A stretch of DNA of 64,000 nt from Prostheceraeus crozeri (lineage: Eukaryota > Platyhelminthes > Polycladida > Euryleptidae), in contig CAJQUW010015469.1 in the NCBI GenBank assembly GCA_907163375.1, forward strand, positions 124,001-188,000, written 5' to 3'. Position 1 is the first letter of the stretch, and every line of letters starts with the position of its first letter. Made by a program: the position numbers and the translations under genes. Under the pieces are notes generated by a model. It was not told the DNA's origin and did not search any database. It saw only the letters and a list, made by a program, of their open reading frames with translations. Positions 12,912 through 24,989 of the stretch are shown here, piece by piece.

Positions 12912-13842
12912 CAAGGTTGGGCAAAACCTTGAATTGGGTATACCCAATACAGGTTTTGGGCCAAAACTTGGGGTCAAAACCCAAAACCTAAACCCAAGTT
13001 TAAATAAATGAATGAAATCAAGTAAACGAAGTGCATTCTTTGTATTTTGTGCTGACATGAAGATTCTATAATTCATGATGATATATATTTATAAAGATTT
13101 GGGCATATGCCCTAATCTATTTATAAAGATATTGGGCCCATATGCGGAGTGTGGTATTAGTGGGAGACGATTTATTATTGCTATAATTGTAATTAGTAGC
13201 CTAAGTATAAGTAAGCCAGCCTTGAGTCATAAAGTTTTCTTATAATTTAACCTACACTGATATAATGACTAATTGAAGATCCTTGATTTAATTATGATTG
13301 AGTTACACACTGCTCATAGCAAAGTAATTGTTTTCATTATATCATTCAGAAATATAAACAAACGTGATAAACATTGTAGCTGCGCAGTAAGTGCATGGTT
13401 AAACATATATAGAAGACGAAATCGGAATGAATTTATTTTTGGATAAATGTCGGCTATCGCACAAAGTTCAGGGTGCAGCGATAACTGCGAAGATATAAAA
13501 TATACGGAATATATAAAAATTCAATATGCACAAATGCAACAAAATGCATGTAAGCTTATGATAGGTATAATACTCGCATGTATGAACTTTCAATGCGCGG
13601 TATTGTCAAGCCCAGAATGAAATAGCTAATAATCACAAGTATTTCATTTTTGAAATATTCTGTGAATCCAGTTGAAATTTGATAAAATATCATAACTTTA
13701 TGCTCTTATCCTGTAGCTCTCCTAAAATTCAAATCAAGATATTAATTCTTGTAACTTGATCTGTATATATTCAACATTAATAGAAAACCCAAAATTTGTA
13801 TCACTTACCCAAGGTCGACCCAAAACCCATGGTCCAACCTTG
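12912..13842. mobile_element. MITE, about 930 bp, with CAAGGTTGG ends
   Basis: The left end reads CAAGGTTGGGC and the right end is CCAACCTTG, an inverted repeat of 9 bases. Both subterminal regions are packed with TTGGGTTTTGGG/CCCAAAACCC words. The flanks share only AAGCA with a one-base offset, so the target duplication is not clean. No coding capacity is visible. Its structure matches the other hAT-like MITEs in this window. Confidence 0.5.
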
Positions 13843-14539
13843 AAGCAAGTGAATCTCTGAAATGGATCTCACTCCGCGTGAAAATTACCGTAGCATTTAC
13901 TATATCGGAAGCTATCTCAAAATAAAGACTATCAATCCTTCTAAACTAGACCGCTGCCAGAGTCCATCCTTGTTCCATCTTAGCTATCTATTACTCTCTC
14001 TAGACTTAGAGAGAACAACAGCATAAATATCTGACTCCTGTACACTTCTCGGATTGAACAAGAACAGAATGTTTGATTGGACAGCGAAGATCTCTAGCCA
14101 GTACTAGAAATCCTCAACCATAGAAATTGATAACAATAGTAGGCTCTAGAAAGGAAGTTAAGGTTCATGTTATACACAATAGTAGTACAAAAATCGCTCG
14201 CGTTTTCAACTAGATACACTTGTCAACGGCTGTATCATTGGGCTAGAATCAGTCACATAATGTGTAAATCTAAGCCTTTACTTGGCTATTCATGCCCCAA
14301 CTTAGCTCCCCGACTGTGCCGCGACCTTGAGTCAATTTCCACCCCAGTCAGCTTAATAAAGTATTTATTTCTATGTGTTCAACGGGTTGTCAGCAATACA
14401 TGTGTCACTTAATTGCAATAAACATTGTCCTTGTTGAACGAATAACCAATATAGTCATACGTCGTAAAATCAACGCGTAATAATGACACCGTTGTTGGAC
14501 TGAACTTGTCATTATTGCTCTGATAAGAGCTGGTTGACA
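13843..14539. other. Intergenic, nothing recognised
   Basis: No open frame above 81 codons and no supported repeat. Confidence 0.4.
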
Positions 14540-14559
14540 TATACATGCACGTTTTAACT

Positions 14560-14935
14560 ACACTGTAAATCGCTGGATACGAAAATTACACACGAACATA
14601 TACCAAGATCACATACAATTTGAAACTAACATCTGATACGAGATTCTGGTATGTCTACAGAGATCTGGTATGTTTTTCATACCAAATCTCATTTACTTTC
14701 GTATGTGATTGGTATGTAGCGATACGAACTATTCTATCTGTGATTGGATGTTTTACACTGAAATACGAGTTGTTAGTATGTTTTATGTACGAGACCCGAT
14801 GCAAATTCATCCTTATTCGTATGCCTCTGGTATATGTTTGGTATCTGCAGCTTTACGTCACATAGCGGAAAATATGTATGTATTACATACTACTGTCAAA
14901 TAACGTTTTCCGGTAATACCAGTCGTGACAATTTT
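14560..14935. repeat. Region rich in GGTATG/CATACC words
   Basis: The hexamer GGTATG or its close variants (GTATG, CATACC) recur at least eight times in both orientations over about 370 bases. This is the same style of short-word enrichment as in the MITE subterminal regions nearby, but I could not find matching ends or a target duplication. Confidence 0.3.
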
Positions 14936-16870
14936 TTGTTTGATGAAGTGATATTTAACTAGATTAGATTTATTGTGAATTATATGCCCGACGAGATTGT
15001 CGTTGTTGCTACTTGTCTAGCAACAGTAACAGGACGTTTAGTTAGCTCTACTTAATGAGCCAAGTTGATTAACGTCAATTCATTCAAACGATAACTGTCG
15101 TGCAATCATGTTGACTTATAGATCTCAAACATACCTCACCATTTTTGCGTTTAATGAATTATAATGTGTTTTTACTTCGGATTGATAATATGCTTAATTT
15201 CAAAATTACATGATGCATAATTGTTGATGATTGAATAATTATTGATTATTCATGAATTACCTTAGACTTACGTGTATTAAAATCTAATTCAGCATTGAAA
15301 GTATGGCTCTTGAATGTCATTATCTCACTACTTACAAAACAGTAGTAACATTAGTGTGATCTTTATTGATAAAAGGCCTTAAATCAACATACTTTGGACA
15401 TGATTGATGCTTTCTTTCAAATCCAAAATGAAACAATGAAAGCAATGTAGACGCATCTTATCTTATTTCTTTTGACCTGCTGAAACCCACTTATTCAATT
15501 TGCTTACAGATTAACTGATTAATAAGTGTACTTCAAAGGGTTGTGTCATTTTGAACTATATTTCAAGAGACTGGTCTCTTTCGAATGACTCCACTTCTTT
15601 CGAATGTACTGTATATTCAACTTGGCAAATAGGAGAAATGAAGTCGACTGTTAAACTGATTAGTTGAATTCATGCAATAGGGCCTACAGAAAGGGGCACA
15701 ACACGTCTTTGTTAAATTCGCCCGCGTAGATAATGATTGAAAGGAATGACGGGATATGCATCCTCAAACAGCTTCGAGTGTTTTTGGGCTAATCGTTCTG
15801 TCTTGAAATTAATACTCCAATAATATTCAATGAAGTCCGTGTAAATAATAAATGTTGTGGAAAAACAAATCGATGCTGAAATCCATCGATAAATGATGAC
15901 TCCTACCCATGGAAGAATACATGCTTACATGCTACATGCCAAGACTTCGTGACTGTTGTCAAGATGTTAGCATTTTAATGTTGTCCATAACACTTGTTCA
16001 AGCCCGTATTTGTTAGTTGATATTTGCCTCTTTGTTTCATGCTTGCAGCTGCAGATCGCCATGTATTAGGGTGAATTTGTCATTCGAGTCATTCGAAAAT
16101 TTTCCAGTCATTTGGAAAAAAATAAGAATGACGCAGGTTTCTGATGTGTACGACGTGTGCGTATTATTTAGTTAAAACTCACAAGCAATTTGAATGACGG
16201 TGGCTTAACACGTTAAAACAATAAGGAAAAGGCTTTGTCGTTATCACTTTCATTGTTTCATTTTGGTTTTGAAGCAATAATGCTGCAGTTGCTTTAGTAA
16301 ATAGCAGCAGCGTGCGCACTCATACCGACAAAAATGCACTTGAAGTGGCAATGACGCAAATTCTTTTAGACTGCTGCACTTAGAAATGACATCATTAATG
16401 TTACATGGACGAGACTCGATTTCTTAACGGGTCTATCCTATAAAAAAACGAGTAATTGTCGCAATTTCAAGACCTCTATACAACATGCTCGTAGATATCT
16501 GCCCTTTATGCTTGATCGCATTCGAAGTCGAAGATATAAGACGAACGATCAAATTACAGTTTACCGAATATAAAATGAAATCACATGCTCTCTCGTGAAA
16601 TCAGTGAAAATTCAAATAGTGTGACGCTAGATCATGTCGAGTATCAGGCAAAGGCTGAAAGTTCAGTCCAGCGTGTTTGTGATGCGCAATGTCATAACAC
16701 TTACAGAAACAGCTACTTGAAACAATGACGATAAGCTGAATCAATAGACCTCTGTCATTTACGCGATAGTAGTTCCATCGTTCATTAGACTATTGATTTA
16801 TTGAAATGAAAATGCTACTTGTTGTGCAAATCTATTCGTATCATGTGATTCGTTCACCATGCAGTTGAAT
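14936..16870. other. Intergenic upstream of cathepsin B, nothing recognised
   Basis: No coding or repeat feature could be supported. The last few hundred bases are the likely upstream region of the cathepsin B promoter. Confidence 0.4.
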
Positions 16871-16876
16871 TGATGC

Positions 16877-16884
16877 TATATAAG
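16877..16884 (+). promoter_or_regulatory. Candidate TATA box of the cathepsin B gene
   Basis: TATATAAG lies about 30 bases upstream of a short segment that ends in a strong splice donor. The inference that it drives the cathepsin B gene depends on a 3.2-kb first intron joining that segment to the acceptor at 20114. Confidence 0.4.
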
Positions 16885-16906
16885 GTAAGTGAACATTGCA
16901 AGCATA

Positions 16907-16930
16907 TTCATTCGGAAGTCACCGGTCAAG
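16907..16930 (+). other. Candidate non-coding 5' leader exon of cathepsin B
   Basis: The segment ends in TCAAG followed by GTAAGT at 16931, a near-consensus splice donor. The first coding exon begins after a clean acceptor (TTTTTTGCAG) at 20114, five bases before the ATG, so an upstream leader exon must exist, and this is the best candidate. The start position is estimated from the TATA spacing. Confidence 0.35.
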
Positions 16931-17070
16931 GTAAGTTGATTGCGAAGATTGTGCGAGATTTCAAGTCATGTGAGGCCATGATGAAGTTCTTTCAGTATCG
17001 CAGTTGATCGGAATTTAGTATTTGTCTTAATTTCTGCTCATATTTAGCAATATGTCATTCACTTGCTATA

Positions 17071-17796
17071 CAGTGGTGGGCAACCAAGTTGGGGTAGAGG
17101 GCCACCAATTTTTAAAAGGCAGAAATAGATATGTTCAAAATTCATTCATTGAATACTTTTGAGAGCAATTTTTTAAGGACTGCTGTACTATACATGTACA
17201 TAATTTATACAAGTACTTTTATAAATAAGTGAATGGATAGTGTTAGCACATGGCATAATTGTATTTGTAAATGTATGCAGCAGCAGTGTATTCAATTAAA
17301 CTGTTGTCTCTTAAGGAACCATTTTATTTTACATTCCAAAATCTACATCAATAGTGAACTGTGAATAAGGAATACTAATCCCGGAAGCCATTTTGTGTTA
17401 TTAAATGTAATATAGTAATATATTACAATTATTACAAGTATTACAATATATAATTAAATGTAATTATAGTAATATGACCTTATGGGTAATGATGATAAGC
17501 ACTCAGGCAGTTGATGACTGTCACCTACATTCATGCTGAGAAGATATCCATTGCGAACGGAACATGGTTTGAGCATTCGAATGAAAATTTTTTTGCCATC
17601 ATATCGCTCAATAAATCATTTGTTAATGCTTTTGTAAATTCTAAAGAAGATCAATCTCTATCGTTTTAAAGGTCAAAGTCGGACACGACCATTTTCACAT
17701 TACCAATTCAAACAATGTCCGCGGGCCACTTTGGATATTAGAATCGGTGCCGGGCCACCCAACATGGGTCGGCGGGCCACTTGTTGCCCACCACTG
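17071..17796. mobile_element. hAT MITE, 726 bp, in cathepsin B intron 1
   Basis: The left end reads CAGTGGTGGGCAAC and the right end GTTGCCCACCACTG, a long inverted repeat followed inward on both sides by GGCCAC/GTGGCC, the well-known hAT terminus style (CAG.GGTGGGCAAC..GCGGCCCGC). The flanks share GCTATA with an offset of one or two bases, consistent with a slightly decayed 8-bp duplication. The interior is AT-rich and non-coding. Confidence 0.75.
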
Positions 17797-18090
17797 CTAT
17801 AGTACTTGCATGTGGTCTACGAGTACAAGAAATGCATGATGCTAAGTTATTTTTTTAAAATTGTGTTCAATTGCATTAAGTTGATTTGATGTCTTCCGCA
17901 CAAATAGAGAACATATAACCAACCAGTAGTTCAATAATTTACAGTGGGGTGCTGTCAGAAATTCATTTGTTTCAAAACAATTAATCAACATTGTCATCAA
18001 TACAAAATCAATAGTGGGCTATGGGACATGCTACATACTGTGTAGCATTTGTACATAAAGCAAAATAGCATTACATCAAATACTCCACTG

Positions 18091-18334
18091 CAGGGGTTGT
18101 CAAAAATTAGCTGCATTGCAAACAATTGCAATTTATTAATTTGCAATCAATTGCTTACTGCTTTTGAGAAAGCATAATTAATTGATTAATGTGATAGGAT
18201 CACAGCAATTGATGATAGGCATGATTGTATAATTGCATCTGAATCCATCCAATGATTGCAATTTATGATTGCTCTCTGTCGTAATTAAAATTGATTTACT
18301 GTCCATAATTGAAATCAATTTTACATAACCCCTG
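18091..18334. mobile_element. Small hAT-like MITE, 244 bp
   Basis: The ends CAGGGGTTGTCAAAA and TTTTACATAACCCCTG form an imperfect inverted repeat. The interior is packed with ATTGCAAT/AATTGATT words. The ends match those of the 2.67-kb element at 3446-6115. The 8-bp flanks do not match, so the target duplication has decayed or a boundary is slightly off. Confidence 0.6.
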
Positions 18335-20114
18335 CTGACAGGTCAATATGTTGCATGAAATTCATACTCACGCCTTACTAATACGGTCTCTCATGCCTGA
18401 GGTGTTGTGACCTTGTTAACTACACCTCGTTAACAATATGAAAGAAATTCCTTCATCCGTTGATTGGAACTGCACATCAAATAACTATACTTTTCGACAT
18501 TTTGTCTTCGATGAAATAAGGCCAATATTTTTGTTCCATATTCAATACCATGCCATATAATTTTCAGAGCATTGCTTTCGAGATGGATGCATGCAGAGTG
18601 TGTTGACGTTACTCCAGTAAAGAATGTCTTGCCTGCAGACTTAAGTCATTGATGTAAAAACTGGCACTAACATTTATAGAATTCCATTATGAGTCACATG
18701 TAGATTTTTTATTTTCATGATATGGACGATACTGGATTGGCTAACTCTCATTTCTGCCGACATTCATCGAAGGCTTTTATTTGGGTTTAGCGAAAGTAGC
18801 TCCCACACTCGCATGTCTTCCACGTCGTCAGTCGATTTCAAGTGTATGTAGCACTTGTGAATCGCAACAAAGACAGCAATTGCTGCTAACCCTCATCGCA
18901 CTTTCCTTAGCTCACATCCAACTCTTTATGAATTCCAAAAATGTCTTGTAGAAAATGTTTTCTACAAAAACTGGAATTTTGATGGATACTTCTGAATCAC
19001 ACCACGTGACCATTGACAATGACCATAAAAAGTAATTAGTAGTTGTAAATGAAAAATGCCGCAAAGATGTTGGTAGATGACATGCATTCGCGAAGCCTTT
19101 CATACGGTTCTCGTCTGGCGAACACACTGCAATGACTTAACATGCATTGATCAATCAATTTAACTGAGCAAGAATGTCACGTGATCCATAAGTGTACATG
19201 AACTCGACATTGAAATATCTGATGGATGCGGCCTACAGCAAACAATATAATTGAACATTAAGTTTTCGGGACCTCATCCTTCAAAATTAATATTTGGTTG
19301 AAACTCACTGATTACTGCTGTCTTGTTGAATTTACTTCAATCATTTCTATTTGCTCAATCTGGAGGCCTTGTGAAAAGAATTATACTAACATATAACCTG
19401 ACCATGTACCATACTAGATTTGCCAAATCCCTTCAGTTGAATTTTGATCCATATCATACGTTGCATGTTGAACCCTCCCCGAGCCATGATTTTTTAGCCT
19501 ATGCTTTACAACTCATCATTTAGCAACAAAGACCTTGATGGTCGCCACTTCAAAAGTTCTAAATAGTACTTTGCTTTGCATTTTTAATGCCTTTGTTTTA
19601 TTGCTGGCATGATGACCACTGAAATCTGCAATTTGCCATTGTGGATGCTGTTTTTTATTGCTAAATAAAATTTTAATATGGATAAAAAGCATGTAATCAT
19701 ATTCATTGTTCTTTATATCAATATTCACTTAATTTTGTTGCTCTAGTTATTAAGTGTTCCTTTCATCTTTCTCAACCCTAATTCTCCAAATCTGATCGAC
19801 AGGAATTTATAGCACCAAACAATTTCCCTTGTCACCATGGCATCTAAAAATTTGAATTTTGATTGGCCAAAAGTCAAATGGAAATTGTGCTCTCTATTTT
19901 TGAAATTTTGGACATGTGTGCTTTCAAGACTAAATTTTGCGTCTCGTTTCCATCTTATGGCTCTTATTCATTATACACAGTACGTACATTATTTATATTA
20001 TATTGTCCATAAGTTCTGTCGGTCAAAAGCAAGCTTCTGTCTAGGCATATGCTTATCTGATATTATAATTATGGATTATTTATTTTTTGAAGAAATGGAA
20101 AATGTTTTTTGCAG
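18335..20114 (+). other. Rest of cathepsin B intron 1
   Basis: AT-rich sequence with short open frames only. It ends in a good acceptor (polypyrimidine tract then GCAG at 20111-20114). Nothing else is recognised. Confidence 0.35.
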
Positions 20115-20119
20115 GCGGA

Positions 20120-23100
20120 ATGGCATTTAAGTTGATTATTTGTGTTCTGGCTGCACTTGCCGTTATTGAGGCAATCCCAATGCCTGCTCAATTAACAGAA
20201 TTCGAAAAGGCTGCTTTTCCTATGCATGACCCTTTATCTGCTGAATTGATTCATTTTGTCAACAATATCGCTGGAACCACATGGCGTGCGGGACCAACAA
20301 AACGCTTCCGTTCAGTGTCAGAGATTAAAAGACAACTGGGTGCTATCAATGATCCTGCTGACCGGCGACTACCAGTGAATGATCCACTTATCTTTGGAGC
20401 AAGCGCCATTCCAGATTCATTCGATGCTCGACAGCAGTGGCCAAAATGTCCAACCATCAAAGAAGTCCGCGATCAAAGCAACTGTGGCTCATGTTGGGTA
20501 AGATGTCAGTCAATTCATTTTTCATATGAAAATCTCTTAAGTGTAGAGGAAAGTGTAGAGGAAAAGTAAACATTTTCTACTACGTCCGTAAGTGAATATC
20601 CTCACTTTCATAAATGATGAATGATAATCTCTCTCGCATACCACTTGTACATCAGCTAATTTTATTCATGATTGAATGGAGGACGAAAAGGTGCTTTTTG
20701 ACTGCTAGAAGCTCCCAGTAAGAATTCCAATGCAAGAACTAAGTACACTACTGAGGTTAAATCGATAACATTCGGATATGATAATAAATAGAGATAACAA
20801 TAGAGGCAGTGAGGCAAATTTAATACGGGTATGAAAACAAATGACAAATTAGAAAGCAATAGGTAATGAGCTAAACTAGCCTATTGAAATAGATGAAATG
20901 GCAGCTATTCTGGTCTGGCCCATTTTTTCGACTGAGGATGAACTCAATTTTTAACTATTTTATTTACATTGTGGTGGAAAAAAACAGCATTTATTAATTA
21001 TTGCAGGCACTAACTTGGGCGTGTTTAAAGTGATATTTAATGAATGTCCGTAGAAAACTAACTTGCCGTTCATTAATTTGCCAGCTGCAAATCTCAAATT
21101 TCCCCGTGCATGACTGCAACTTCAAATAGGTAGTTATGTCGATGTTGAGAGAATTGAACTAGGCCTGGTGATGATTCATGATATTAGATAAAATGGCAGC
21201 TATAGTCAGGTATTTTCCCATTTTTCAACTGAGGATGCAACTCTCAATATTTATTTACTGTTTTTACATATAAGCTATCTTTAAATGTCAATGCATTTTC
21301 CTTGTACTTCAGGCCTTTGGAGCTGTGGAGGCAATGTCTGATCGAATTTGTATTCACTCCAACGGAACAGTAAATGCCCATCTTTCTGCGGAAGATTTGC
21401 TAACTTGCTGTGGATTTTCATGTGGAATGGGATGTAATGGAGGCTTCCTCGGTGGAGCATGGAACTACTGGGTTCGTCGTGGCATCGTTACTGGAGGACA
21501 GTATGGCTCTAATCAAGGATGTCAACCATATGCCCTACCAAAATGTGAGCATCATACTACCGGTTCTCTGCCAGCATGCAAAGGAGACTCCTCAACTCCC
21601 AGGTGTAAGCGAACTTGTGAAGCCGGGTACAGCAAGTCCTATCAACAAGACAAGCACTACGGTAAGTTTGTCAAAAGTTATTCCTTCAGAAAGCCTTCAG
21701 GTTGTTTTCATCTCACAGCAGCTATAATCTTAGACAAAAATCATATGGCTTTCCATGGAACCTAAAACCGTGGGTGACTTCATTAGGCCTTCATTGACTA
21801 CGGAATATTACCCTATCTTACTTATCTAATTAAGTATACATGTATAGCTTTGTACAGAATTTTTAATTTGATATTCAATTTCTCAATGGCCACAATTCAA
21901 AACAAATTTTGAGTAATGGAAAAGCAAGGTTCTGAACATAATAGATGCATTGTTATGCATATTACATCTTATATCACATGCTTATCATAGAGTCACGAAA
22001 GCTTTGGCAAAATCAATTTATTGATCTGATATGCGATAATAAATAGATTTAGTAATTATCGCTGAGCAGTTTCCACACCAACTACAAGGCACAGCCAGAC
22101 ACGAATTGTCATATTAAAATTGATAGCAGCACATGGGAGTTATATGAATATTGTCATTTTCAAAATTTAATTGAGTGCTCTATTTTTATAAGTTAAGTTA
22201 TCAAAGTATATTGAAATTGTATATAATAGTGTCTTAGCTAAGTACATGAAAAGCATTTAATTTAATTACCAGAAGACAGAGCGTGATTTGGATAACAGGA
22301 AATTCAAATGGATGTTACTAACAATCGTTCATCAGTCATTCATTTTCAAAGTAAATTGTGGCATGTTTTCCAGAGGTCATTGCCGAAAGGAAATCACTCT
22401 TGAGCATAAAAGTTGCTTTTGCCTGAGTCATTTTTAACTGATATACCAACAGTGGCTAAGTAAGTAAAGTAAGCTAGTACATTCTCATGGGTGAAGGTGA
22501 TACGGTAACTGTTGTTTTGAGTGTCGCAGGTATGGAGTAGGGTTCAGAACCCACTTGAATGAATAAATGATTTATGTCAACTTAATGAACTTGCTAAAAA
22601 TTATCACATTTAAATAATGATGCTTTTGCTTATTAACAAAGTAAATGGTCCTAGAATTTCACATATTTTCTTTCAGTTCTCATCACCGGGTGTCCAAAGT
22701 TTTTATGTTAAACACGATGCATTTATTTATTAACAAGAGAGATCTAAAATATTAATTCTATTGCATTAAAGACAAACTGGTTTTGCATAACAAATCAAAC
22801 AATATCATGCGAATAAAGCATACATGAAATCATGTTTTCTGATCTGCTATACCTCCTGAACAGCCATGTACGCTATTTAACACCAGTTTTATTAGACATC
22901 CAAAGTGAAATCATCACTTGATAAAACCAAAATTATTCTTCTTCTGATTATCTATCCACTAAATTATTTGAAAACACTTGACGGAAAGTCTTGTCAAATT
23001 TTTGAGCGGTTGTCCTTTTGACTTTTAGTCTTATTTGTTATCAGCTTCGCGTTCACCTACCTTGTCCGTGATCAAGTCATTGAACAAAACGTCGAGTGTA

Positions 23101-24910
23101 GTAGTAATTCATATCATATTTTTTATAAAAAAGTCCATCGGGGATGAATTCTCGCCTTATCTTCAACAATATGATAACACACCAAACAATTGAGCAGTTT
23201 AAAAAAAGCCGGCTTTTTTAAACTGCTCAACTGTTTCTACCAACTTTTGTGTAAAGAAGTATGATATGAATTACTACAACACTGGGTGTTACTGATAAGT
23301 TTTCAGGGTGCTAAATACATGATGGAAGAGTGGTAGTATCACATATTGCAAAATATAATAAATGGCATAGTATTATGTCTGTCATTATGTATGTACAGAC
23401 CCCTAGTAGCATCGTCAAACTCTTGTTATACCATTAGGTACATTTATTTTTTTGCATTCTTATGTGATCCGTTAGCTTGATACCACCAGCATACTTGTGT
23501 GTGATCTGAATTTCTTTTTTTCCATCTGTTATTTTGTTTTACCAACATCCTTTTAATATCTGTGAGATGATAATCTCATTCATTTACTGAATGTTTTGCC
23601 ATTTTTGATATTTTTCTATTGTTTGCCTCTTCGCTGCTTTCACGTGTGTATTTCTACATGCTCATCCTAACACTATATCTGCAATTCTACATGAATTTGC
23701 ATTTAAAAGCTCCTAATTTTCCAATATTTTGACTTTCTGTAATCACAATTCCAAACCATTGTTACCTATTTTAGATTTCTTGATGCTATGCAGTGCGAGC
23801 ATTTTAAAATTCTCATTTCATTGTTTTCCACTTGCTATCCGATTATATTTTGTCGTCATCCATACAGTGCAACATATCGTATAAGTTAAATTCTAAGTTC
23901 ATTAGCCGCTGCTCAAATCTTTCGACTGACATCTCAGAGATCTTTATATAATGTATGCAACATCACCTAATTTTCAACTGAACAAAACTGATGAAACTGA
24001 AATTTAATTTTTTGCACTGTGATGCTGCAAACTCTAGTTGCACTGACACACAATCGCAGAATCGGATGATCGCTTTAAGTTTAGAGTTACATTTCAATTA
24101 GAAGATGAAGTTCCCTGATATTCGGCTGATTGGCTAATCGGAGTTTTAAATGATTACCCACCTATGACTTCTAGGACAAATTTCATTGTAACAACTCATT
24201 CATCCACAAAACTTCAAAATGCGTCAATTCATCAATACTGTTCGGTCTTGGAGTGGCCCATGATCCCACAGTTTTGTCCTCAGCCCATCCGACGCCCATG
24301 AGCAGGAGGTCAGACCATTCACTGGGCCTGTTAATTTTGAACAACGCCGCCAGAAATCGAAAATTAATAAATTTCAATGTCTAGGCAGTAAGCCCGTTAG
24401 TGTACTCTCTACTCATGTGTGTAATCAGAGAAAACCACAGCTTCAGATACCCTAATGATTTTGACATGTATATTTGGATATGTTTGCATTTCAGCAACTC
24501 TCCTTGTCATGGATGCGTGACACTTGAGACTATAGACATAGATGAGAACAGAGAGTTCATTAAAAACTTCTTTTCTGCTTTCAGGCAAATCTGCTTACAG
24601 CGTGTCAAGTAGTGTGTCCAAAATTCAACAAGAAATCATGACTAACGGACCTGTAGAAGCGGCTTTCACTGTCTACGCCGATTTCCCAAGTTACAAATCA
24701 GGCGTTTACCGACACGTAAGTGGCGGAGTATTGGGTGGCCATGCGATCCGAATTCTTGGATGGGGTGTGGAGAATGGAACACCATACTGGCTCGTAGCCA
24801 ACTCATGGAACAGCGATTGGGGAGATCAAGGTTTCTTCAAGATCCTCCGAGGACAAAATGAATGTGGTATTGAAGGTCAAATCACTGCCGGAATACCACG
24901 TTATTCTTAA
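20120..24910 (+). CDS. Cathepsin B-like cysteine protease (three coding exons)
   Basis: The gene encodes a papain-family (C1A) lysosomal cysteine protease. Coding exons are 20120-20497, 21313-21661 and 24585-24910, with GT..AG junctions; total 1,053 bases, 350 residues, close to the usual 330-340. The start is the Met beginning [18 protein letters not shown], a signal peptide, five bases after an acceptor. A cathepsin B-type propeptide follows ([18 protein letters not shown]), then the mature enzyme from about residue 95. The catalytic Cys is in DQSNCGSCW at the end of the first exon, the His in [11 protein letters not shown] and the Asn in VANSWN. The occluding loop with its two histidines (CEHHTTGS) is present, which marks cathepsin B rather than L and gives dipeptidyl-carboxypeptidase activity in the family. 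All reading frames are intact, and a polyadenylation signal lies 60 bases after the stop. It looks functional. Confidence 0.95.
20498..21312 (+). other. Cathepsin B intron 2
   Basis: 815 bases between TGTTGG|GTAAGA and TACTTCAG|GCCTTT, falling right after the catalytic Cys-Trp pair in phase 0. No embedded gene or element is recognised. Confidence 0.85.
21662..24584 (+). other. Cathepsin B intron 3
   Basis: 2,923 bases between CACTACG|GTAAGT and GCTTTCAG|GCAAAT, a phase 1 intron; joining gives HYGKSAYSV, the expected cathepsin B sequence. It contains a nested foldback repeat at 23095-23283. The rest is AT-rich with no recognised feature. Confidence 0.85.
23095..23283. repeat. Nested foldback (MITE-like) in cathepsin B intron
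   Basis: The outer arms are GTAGTAATTCATATCATA (23101-23118) and its exact complement (23260-23277), with weaker pairing extending a few bases outward. Nested inside is a second palindrome at 23190-23230, with arms of about 20 bases beginning TTGAGCAGTTTAAA and meeting at GCCGGC with no loop. No coding capacity. It looks like a small inverted-repeat transposon or one inserted in another. Confidence 0.65.
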
Positions 24911-24970
24911 ACTGATTCTGTTTTAAACTAAATTTATGTTTTTAAAAATGTCCTGCAATTAGATACTTTT

Positions 24971-24976
24971 AATAAA
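24971..24976 (+). terminator. Polyadenylation signal of cathepsin B
   Basis: AATAAA lies 60 bases after the stop codon, in an AT-rich 3' UTR, with a TG-rich stretch (GTTTGGCTG) shortly after. Confidence 0.7.
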
Positions 24977-24989
24977 TTTGACGTTTTTA

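Noticed and set aside
17400-17475. AT-rich ATTACAATA/TAATATA run inside the hAT MITE
   Set aside because: Simple low-complexity sequence; no boundaries or unit that would justify a separate repeat call.
18083-18342. 8-bp target duplication around the MITE at 18091-18334
   Set aside because: CTCCACTG and CTGACAGG do not match; the element is called on its inverted ends only.
20251-20460. 69-codon minus-strand frame opposite cathepsin B exon
   Set aside because: Shadow of the real coding exon on the other strand.
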